Assembly (NCBI GenBank): GCA_000697335.1
Contig: JNEM01008980.1
Coordinates: 1 to 17,307, forward strand
Reading direction: 5' to 3'
DNA length: 17,307 bases
Source: Conidiobolus incongruus B7586
Taxonomy: Eukaryota > Entomophthoromycota > Entomophthoromycetes > Entomophthorales > Conidiobolaceae
Numbering within the stretch: the first letter of the stretch is position 1; every line of letters starts with the position of its first letter. This document shows positions 9,610 to 17,307 of the stretch, one piece after another. The position numbers and the translations under genes are program-made. Under the pieces are notes generated by a model, which did no database searches, was not told the DNA's origin, and was given only the letters and a program-made list of their open reading frames with translations.

Positions 9610-9730
9610 CCACTTATTATCAGTTTGTACTTATCTCGTCCTTATCTCATCCTTATCATCAACCAAAATAACCGAGTTATCAGTTATATAAGCTGTAAGA
9701 TGTTTTTGAAAAGTAATTGAAATAAAATTT
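9610..9730 (+). promoter_or_regulatory. Promoter-like block with GATA repeats and TATA box
   Basis: An 11-bp unit is tandemly repeated: CTTATCTCGTC (9630-9640), CTTATCTCATC (9641-9651), and a shortened CTTATCATC (9652-9660). Each contains CTTATC, whose complement GATAAG is the core site of GATA-type zinc-finger regulators. About 25 bases later comes TTATATAAGC (9684-9693), a TATA box in plus orientation. No open frame follows, so this may be the promoter of a non-coding transcript, or the promoter part of a decayed LTR. The latter would fit the reverse-transcriptase-like remnant 650 bp upstream, but I cannot define LTR ends. Confidence 0.35.
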
Positions 9731-10985
9731 ATGTTCTATTTTAGAAATCAATACTGAAATATATTTTACATTCACTTGATTAAGAATTTTATCATTTTGT
9801 TAAATTGTTTTGAATAATATTTGATATATTAAAAAAATCTATATATATATATATATATATATTTGTATTTGATTCATATCTATTGCTTGAAATAAAAATA
9901 ATACTTTAAGATAAAATGATTTATATATATATATACTATATCTTTCAAATTTATATTAATTAGAATAATATCAATATTTATATAATTGAAAAATAAATTA
10001 TTTATAATTCTTGGTTATATATAATCAATTGAAATTATTTTCATTAAAATAACATAGATTATAGTTATTGTTTTTTGTTCTATTGATACAAATCTAAATT
10101 ATATGAGCACAATATTTATAATATTGTCACAAATTTGAAGTTTATTTAAAAAAATATGCATAAAATGAATTTGCTTTACGTATTGTTAGTCATCTTGGTA
10201 TCATCTGATATTCAATACAATTTGGGAATATGAACAATTTAATCTTTTATTTAATTAATAAAAATAATTTTGAATCATTAAAAATATGATATATCCTTTA
10301 TAGCAATGTATAAATAAATCAGTTTATATATATTTATTTTAATTTAATGAAAATAAGTTAATTATTCGGATTAAATGATTGCCAAATCAAAATAATATAT
10401 ATTTTATAATAAATTCATCATAATAGTATCATATTTTTTAATATATTTAAAAATTTTTTTCTCTACCAAACCTTTATCTCAAATTAATTTTAATCAAATA
10501 TTTAATATTAATCATTAGTTATTAAATTTAATCTTTAATTATAAAAGTTTTCTTAAAATATAATTTTTATAAATTTTGATTAAATAAAACCTTTTAGTGG
10601 ATAGTTTAAATATCGATTGACTTTAGGAAATCCAAGTTTACCCATGACTTAAGTCACAAATAATATAATATGTTTTGACCCATTATTTCACAAGTTTAAT
10701 ATTTCCCTTATAATTAACTATTTTTATTATAGTTTTTTTATTTTTATTTTTATTTTAATTTTGAATAAAAATAATTATTTTAAAAAGAATATTAAATTAA
10801 TGATTAATTAAACCCATATTTTTATATCATAATAATATAAATTATTTCATTGTATGGAAAAATTTTACGCTATTAATAACCCATCTCCTAAGATATATAA
10901 CCATTAATTCAAAATATTCACACAATATCGTTGAACTCTACTATCGATATAGTTTAGTTGCAAAATATTTTACTAAAATAAATAT
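9731..10985. other. Gene-free AT-rich tract
   Basis: AT-rich DNA with dinucleotide runs at 9841-9861 and 9922-9936. TGGTATCA at 10196-10203 recalls the start of an initiator-methionine tRNA primer site, but it matches over only eight bases and the same octamer occurs near 12490. No gene is visible. Confidence 0.6.
9841..9861. repeat. (AT)n microsatellite
   Basis: An uninterrupted AT dinucleotide run of about ten units. A shorter run follows at 9922-9936. Confidence 0.85.
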
Positions 10986-11183
10986 GGGATTATTATGATA
11001 TTGTCTAAATTGACGAGGGTAAGGGTGGTTACATCGGTTATGCAGGGGCCGAAAGAGAGCATCAAGGGCCATCCGGATCAAATGAGATACATATATGGCT
11101 AGCTGGGTGGCCAGCATGGTACAAAGGATTAGGGTGTATCCCACTGTTCGTAGGTCTACTGCAATAAGGGAGTTGGAAGTCAT
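10941..11183 (-). CDS. Unrecognised 80-aa ORF in GC-rich island
   Basis: I do not recognise this protein. From the ATG at 11183 it would have 80 residues. Residues 12-42 form a hydrophobic stretch (VGYTLILCTMLATQLAIYV within it) long enough for one membrane segment. A His/Arg/Asn-rich part follows, then a hydrophobic end. The frame stays open up to 11210. There TACTAAC (11220-11226 as read on the minus strand) and a following TATAG make a good fungal-type branch site and 3' splice site, so the ORF could be the last exon of a spliced gene. No canonical GTRNGT donor was found within the next 150 bases upstream. Its 5' three-quarters lie in GC-rich DNA while the end runs into AT-rich flank, so the C-terminus may be arbitrary. 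Overlapping frames on both strands are also open, so it may not be coding. Confidence 0.25.
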   Translation of the reverse strand: MTSNSLIAVDLRTVGYTLILCTMLATQLAIYVSHLIRMALDALFRPLHNRCNHPYPRQFRQYHNNPIFILVKYFATKLYR

Positions 11184-11451
11184 GGGGGCCAAAACAGATA
11201 CGGATAATTGCTATATTAGGTTAGTAACGGAACTTTAATATATTAATTATTGGATAGAGATCGAGCCGGTAAGCCGAGCTTGGTCGATGGGAAGATTTAA
11301 CCACGGCATAGTTATGAAACCATGCTCTTATATCGAGGGCTCGCGGCTCCACAAGTGCAGACGTCAAGATGGTTCTCAATCCATTTTTTCAACCGGTTTT
11401 GGTGACCAACCGTAACTATTGTGAGATGATCCGATGAGTGGCCTAGTCAAT
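11009..11451. repeat. Imperfect 10-bp inverted ends of the island
   Basis: ATTGACGAGG (11009-11018) and the reverse complement of 11442-11451, ATTGACTAGG, match at nine of ten positions and sit almost at the island edges. This would suit a small inverted-repeat element of about 443 bp. No target-site duplication is seen next to them, so the idea is weak. Confidence 0.25.
11263..11349 (+). ncRNA. Possible structured RNA closed by GAGCCG/CGGCTC
   Basis: A perfect 6-bp helix closes an 87-nt segment. Its 5' part, AAGCCGAGCTTGGTC, resembles the D-arm and A-box of long-arm tRNAs. However, the expected T-arm with a GGTTCGA-type B-box is absent before the 3' strand, so this is not a tRNA. It may be a relic, another structured RNA, or coincidence. 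Confidence 0.15.
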
Positions 11452-12154
11452 ACTCCTGATAGAGATAACAAACTAAAGCAAGCCACATTTATGCATAGGG
11501 AAAATTATTTAATTGAGTTAAAAGATTAATTTATTCTAATACTAATTCAAACTATTTGAAGTTATATTTTTTGATTATTTTAGTATTAGACACATTGTTT
11601 ATATATTTTTTACATATTAGAATATATAATTCATTAATATTCGGTCAAATTTTCTTTTTAAAGTTTGTGTACATATATCGTTAATTTTAATATTCATTGA
11701 TTCATGGTATTATGATATTAAATTTGTAGTTAACAATAAAGGAAATTTTTTATACACAAGTTCAAGCGTGTTGAATCTAGAATCAATAGTATCTTATGGA
11801 TATTCTTATTCGATAATATAATTTTAATATATTATGTTTTTGATAACAATATCAACATTAAAATTATAACTATATTAATAACAAATTAACCAATATCCAA
11901 TTATCTGTTTATTATATCAAATTAAATCCAGTTACAAATTATGATTATATCAAAAATTAAAAATTAATACAATTTTTTTTGTTAAAAAATTTAATGCAAA
12001 TTGGTTTCATATTCATTATAAATCAAAGATATAAAATAAATTTATTATATTATAAAAATTGTGATATAAAATATTTGAACAAATAGGAAAAAAAATAAAG
12101 ATTTAATATAAAATATTTGATATTATGATTAAATTATATAATTTTAAAAAAAAT

Positions 12155-12186
12155 TTCCCCTAATTTTAGGCAGTATCCCCTAAATA
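12155..12186. repeat. Dispersed CCCC motif, copy A
   Basis: TTCCCCTAATTTTA, a six-base spacer, then ATCCCCTAAATA. The same arrangement recurs at 15356-15388, 3.2 kb away, with a different spacer. On the minus strand the motif reads as two purine-rich blocks ending AATTAGGGGAA, reminiscent of the polypurine tract beside an LTR. No LTR or coding part can be linked to it. Confidence 0.5.
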
Positions 12187-15100
12187 AAATAATTAATTTA
12201 GCGAATATATATATATTTTAAAATATTTATTAATATTATAAAACCTATATTAATATTTTATTTTAAATTATAATTCTTTTTGTAATTTAATATAAATAAT
12301 TATAAAATTTAGCAATAAAAAAACAAAAGATGAATCTAGTCCATTCTGAAATTGAAAAATGATTTAATATGTGAAAATAATAAATTATTATTAAATCTCT
12401 TATCATAATTTCAATATGTAATATGCTTAATATGTCTAATTTATGTTGGTTTAATTTAACTGTAATAATATCTTAATTACTGTGATATTGGTATCATGAT
12501 AATATAATATTATTTATTTATTGGAATATATTGAATCAATAAACTGAAGTTATTATATTTTAATTAATACTTTATGTTTTTTTTCAATTAACTCACAATG
12601 ATGAAATAATGAGAATAATGCAATTTTATTTTAGTTTTATATATAGAATTTTAGGAGTATAAAATAGATGTTCCATTAATTGTTCATATAATATAACCAA
12701 ATTATATAGAGTTAATTATAAATTATTACCATGATTTATGTAACAATAATAAACTCACTATGATTTATGAAAATTTTAATATTATAAAAAAATTAATGAG
12801 TAGTTCATTATAGAATAAAATTTATTATTCTATTGTCAGGTTCATAATATTATAATAAATACTCAAATACAATTTTACCAATATCCATTATTAATAATTT
12901 ACATCTATCTATTAATTATATATATATATCGTGAGCAATAAGTTCATACATAATCTAATATAGTTATATAATTTAGCATAAATATCTATTAATTTATATT
13001 GAGTTATGAACTTGAATTGTTTAAACTGAAACAATTTATATATTATTGAACTCATTTTGCCACATATTTATTGTTTTTGATTGAAATTTATATTTTTTAT
13101 ACAAAATATTTTTATTATTATTATAATCAAATATTTTGAAATAATTATTAATAATGATCATTTAGTTGCTATTAGTTTTTCAATCACGAGTTAATTAATT
13201 GTAGTGATGTTAGAATATACTGAATTCCCGTATTCCATGCTCACAATGGAATAATTTTGAATTTTAGCCAAATACCAATTTAGCTATTTAAATGAAATAA
13301 CACAGATAAAATGTCCATTTAATATATATTAGACTTGGTAGTATTATATTATACAAGTAGATGTTAAATATTCTGTTATCAGATTTGAATAACATCAAAT
13401 TACTAAAAGTTTAAATTTAGTATATTATAATGAGGGAAAATATATGGAGAATCTATATTTAAATTAGAATTTATATATTAATGATTTTATTTAAAATAAT
13501 CAAAATATATTTATTTAATATAATTTTCAAGTTCAATAAAATTACCTTATATTAAAATTTGGATTTATGAAACATATAAAAATAAATTTGTCCAATTATC
13601 GTAATATATGATCTTTATAATTATTAACAATTTAGAATATGAAATTTTGTCCAGTAACTTGGTATTCCTTTGTACATTCAAATTTAAATTAATTACCAAT
13701 TATATAGATCCATGTATTTGAATTATCAATATAGCATCAGTATAATATAAATTATATAAAATTAACTAAATTCAATATAAGGATAACAGTTAGTAATCAC
13801 AATTACTTTGACTATTACCTACAAATTTTAACATATTAATTATTTCTCGAAATTTAACAAATTTAAAAATTTATTGAATCTTTAAGAAAATTTTTAACCA
13901 AATATATCTCAATCCAAAAATTTTTATAATATATTTGATATAAACAATTTTACCTGGTTGTCTTTATTTCCTACAGTAATGCAAATATTCTAGTAAAATT
14001 TATAAGTTCATTTCATAATATTATGATAGTTCTCAAATATGAAATGTAATAACCGTTTTATACAAGCAATTTGATATTATAGTGTTATAATAAATATGTT
14101 GAAATGAAAACTGAAAAATATTTTACTTTTTAGATATTATAGGAGATAGATCTTAAATTCATTCAATCAATATAAAAATTGAGTTATCAAGGACTACAAT
14201 AATCAAAGTTATATATCTAGAATCATTGAAAAAAATAGATTTAGATTGAATTTGTAAATGTATATCATTTATAAAACTAATCAATAAATAACAAATGTGT
14301 TTAAGACTATATTTATTATCATTAATTCTTGTTTTCAAATATTTTATAGCCGAAAATATTATGATATTTTGGTTAAACAAATTATAAAATTATTAAATTA
14401 TTTTACTATAATTAGATGTTACTATATTATATCATTATTCAGATTTATTACCTAATTAAAATTTTATTAATGGGTATTATATTGAATATTAAATACCTGA
14501 ATTATAATTAAATAGTATTGTTTCAATTTACTTCAATTCATTTTCAATTACTCTTATATACAACCTATAATAATATATTTTTATAAGAATTGATTTAAAA
14601 TTAAATTGTATATAAGCTTAAGAGTAAAATATTGCATATAGACGTGAATGGAGAAATTAAATTAATTCTATTCAAATGAATAGATCATTTTCCCAATCTT
14701 AATGAATTATCATTTAGTTAAATTGCTATTTCAGAGTATTTGTGCTCAAGATATAATATAGGTAAAACATCCCTTTCATATAATTATTTAATACATTTAA
14801 ATTTGAGGAGAATTTGTTTGTTTCATATGTATTTAATATATTAACTTAAAAATATTCAAATATCGGTAAAATCTTATTATTAAGGAATATATTTTAAATT
14901 TTGATTTTTAAATTATTGCCGACATATATACACTAATGGAATAGTATCGAATAATACTTCAAAGTTTATAAAATCTTGTATATAGTTTAGCATAATTGGG
15001 GAAGATTATCACAACATTTGCTAAATATTTTTAAATTAATAAATTAACAAATTTATATAATTAAATCAGAATATTAAATACAATTTAAAATTAAAAATTA

Positions 15101-15355
15101 TATTATTTCAACTACTTAAAGATTTCTAATTATATCATATTAATCATTACCAACAAATCTCTAGATAGGAAATAAGATGACTACATGTAAAAAATTTTAA
15201 ATTATCTAAAGCAGTGATCTGAATTCAAATTAGTTCTATACTAATTTATTCAAGACTAAAATGATAACTATATCTGATGAATTATTTAGATTTATCCTAA
15301 TTATATTTTTTAATCCATATCATAAAATCTTTCAATAATATCCTTAAAATTCAAC

Positions 15356-15388
15356 TTCCCCTAATTTTAATCTCAATCCCCTTAAATA
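15356..15388. repeat. Dispersed CCCC motif, copy B
   Basis: TTCCCCTAATTTTA, a six-base spacer, then ATCCCCTTAAATA. It matches copy A at 14 consecutive bases and again after the spacer, with one extra T. The flanks show only weak similarity, suggesting two old copies of a decayed repeat or a conserved short site. Confidence 0.5.
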
Positions 15389-17307
15389 CACTATATTGAA
15401 TTGGGAATATGTTTGCTAAATATTGATTAATTTCAACTGGAAATAGATAAAATAGTATTGCTAAGTATTTTCTATAGTGTTTAATATTAACAATAAAACA
15501 TAAACAATTCAGCCAAATAGGATCATTTATATTTTCCATTACTCTGTTGATTGAAACATTATTATTAAATGGAAATTACAAATTAAATTGAATTCATATT
15601 ATCAATATATATCAATTTGTATATTCCTATTTCCATTCAGGTGGCTTCATTAATTATTGATTTATCTATAATAAACATATTTAATATATTAAACAAATAA
15701 ATAACACAATATAAAAAATTGCATTTTATTCTTATTTAGATTATAATAATAAAGTAATCAGTTTCATAAAAATTAATAAATCTAGTTAATTAATAAGAAT
15801 ATTTTACTAATTAACAATTAACACAGTTCAATCATTTTCAACATTCTACTAAATTTAACCAATGTCAAATTTGTTACCAAAAATTGAATCGATCGGAATA
15901 TATTGCATTGAAATTTCAAAAAAACTAACTAAAAAAATTTAGTTAAATCCATTCACTCACCACCACAAATAAAACACACATCGTTTTTATTGTAATCTGA
16001 ATTTGGTTAAATAAAGCTAAGTAAAATTTTTACATTTAAAAATTTAAAATTTGCCACTCATTTTTCAATATTTTAAACACTGAATTATTTGATAATTACA
16101 ATTTAAATTATTGAATAAATACTCAATAACATTATATTGATAAATTCTAACATAATTTTAATTATATACACTCGTTTTGATTAACCTAATAAATTTAAAT
16201 TTTTTCTTTAATTTTATCAATCATTTTAGCATTATATTTTTAAAGTTAAATTTTTTGAGTCAATGATAATTATAATTAATAACTATAAAATGTTTTTTTG
16301 ATTATTCATGATTGAATTTGGTGGTGTCTATAGTGATAAGAAATTTTTTATCAACATTAAATTTGGCCAATTACCTTTTGATATGTGAAGAAAGCGATGT
16401 TATTTTTTAGTTAAATTCTTTAAAAACTAATAATTTTATTTGATTTAAAATAATCTTTAATAATATTATGTTTTTATAATTCTTCTTTGCTAGAATAGTT
16501 ATCCTAACGTTGATTTATCACCCTAATGTCAATTTTATTCTCTTTATATTCTAATACGATCACCATTATCTAAACATTCGAAGATTATAAAAAAATTTTG
16601 ATTATTCAGGCATTATACAGTTTTAAACAACCCTCTTTTCTCTTTACTTATTATCAACTAAATTATTGTATTCATAAATAGTTAATTATTTTATATGGAA
16701 TCCTCTTATGATTGACCATTATTCATTTATTATTAGGGTTAAATCAGATATTTTGTATTGACTATACTATCAAAATTTTAGCCATAATCGAAATTTATAT
16801 CCAATAGAAATATTGATTTTGTGTTGAGTATATTATATAATATTTTCCAAATGAATAAATTAATCTAATATAGCTAATTAAGGTTTATCACAAATTTTTC
16901 CCAGTTAATATTTAAATTAAGTATTTCAATAATTAATTAAAATTTTCAAATTGAATGAATATCAATATATATCAAATATCATAATTTAATTAAAATAAAT
17001 TAAAATAATTTAAACTTTGAATAAGTATACTATAAAAGATTTATATTTGATTCTATATATAGTTATCAAAAATAACTTTTATATTTTTTATGAATAAATA
17101 TATTAATAATAATATTATTACTGATAAAAATAAAAATTAAGGATTTAAATATAATTTTTATCAGGTTATTGTTAATTCAATTAATTGTTAAATATTTTAA
17201 AAAATTCATCAATTGAATAAAGGTATATTAAATAGCTTTTATAACTAAATTATTTTTTTTGAATAGTTATAATTATATATATATTAGTAATATTATATTT
17301 TATTTAA

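Larger units (their letters stand above)
10989..11480. other. Sharply bounded CpG-rich island
   Basis: About 490 bp near 45-50% GC with more than fifteen CpGs, abruptly bordered by DNA of about 20% GC. Several frames are open for 50 codons or more: minus 10941-11210, minus 11224-11388, and plus about 11238-11415 (no ATG at its start). None gives a recognisable domain. Structured features include GAGCCG at 11263-11268 pairing with CGGCTC at 11344-11349, and near-inverted ends at 11009-11018 and 11442-11451. The CpG content suggests it has escaped the decay seen around it, through selection or recent arrival. Confidence 0.6.
11481..17307. other. Long gene-free AT-rich tract
   Basis: Nearly 6 kb of AT-rich DNA. 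Open frames of 62-74 codons occur at 14159-14380 and 15351-15539 on the minus strand. With stops at about one codon in ten, a few such frames are expected by chance in the window, and neither gives a recognisable product. Short (AT)n runs lie at 12204-12216 and 12917-12929. The only notable structure is the repeated CCCC-containing motif described separately. No RNA gene was found. Confidence 0.65.

Noticed and set aside
10196-10203. LTR primer-binding site (TGGTATCA)
   Set aside because: Only eight bases match the complement of an initiator-methionine tRNA end. The same octamer occurs near 12490, and no LTR end can be defined beside it.
11263-11349. tRNA gene with a long variable arm
   Set aside because: The closing helix and an A-box-like stretch are present, but no T-arm or GGTTCGA-type B-box precedes the 3' strand and the D-stem does not close properly.
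14159-14380. Minus-strand open frame of 73 codons
   Set aside because: It begins at TTG, is made of Ile, Asn, Lys, Tyr and Phe as expected from translating AT-rich DNA, and has no domain. A few frames of this length are expected by chance.
15351-15539. Minus-strand ATG frame of 62 codons
   Set aside because: The product is AT-composition-driven with no recognised motif, and its end coincides with the dispersed CCCC repeat. Its length is within chance expectation for the window.
1-17307. CRISPR array, bacterial operon or phage content
   Set aside because: There are no regularly spaced repeats, ribosome-binding-site-led gene runs or phage genes. The sparse layout and TATA-box gene indicate eukaryotic nuclear DNA.

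Overview
The window is about four-fifths A+T and almost empty of genes. It looks like eukaryotic nuclear intergenic DNA: there are no dense operons, TA-rich microsatellites are common, a spaced TATA box is present, and CpG is scarce outside three short islands. The only protein I recognise is a C2H2 zinc-finger protein whose finger and basic flank resemble the fungal CON7-type family. A fungus with large AT-rich intergenic tracts is therefore my best guess. This rests on one domain and is tentative. Hand counts of CpA/TpG against ApC/GpT in four lines gave ratios from below to above 1, so I do not see a clear repeat-induced point mutation signature.

Layout. 1-340: AT-rich. 341-765: an island of clearly higher GC with a short inverted repeat and a strong hairpin, but no recognised gene. 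766-5150: gene-free AT-rich DNA with one long (AT)n run. 5154-5188: a purine tract and a triplet microsatellite just downstream of the zinc-finger gene. 5200-5688 (minus strand): the zinc-finger gene, with a TATA box at 5750-5757 and a moderately GC-rich upstream region reaching about 6110. 6110-8590: AT-rich DNA with several perfect inverted repeats. 8597-8629: a GA-rich purine run. 8890-8991: a weak Ty3/Gypsy reverse-transcriptase-like fossil. 9610-9730: a promoter-like block with three tandem GATA motifs and a TATA box. 9730-10985: AT-rich DNA with (AT)n runs. 10989-11480: a sharply bounded, CpG-rich island with overlapping open frames on both strands, the most puzzling part of the window. 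11480-17307: gene-free AT-rich DNA holding one dispersed GC-rich motif pair.

No set of genes here forms a pathway. The zinc-finger gene is an isolated, probably DNA-binding regulator in a gene desert. I found no convincing tRNA, rRNA, CRISPR array or complete mobile element. The two non-coding or unassigned islands (341-765 and 10989-11480) are the best places to look for something undescribed.
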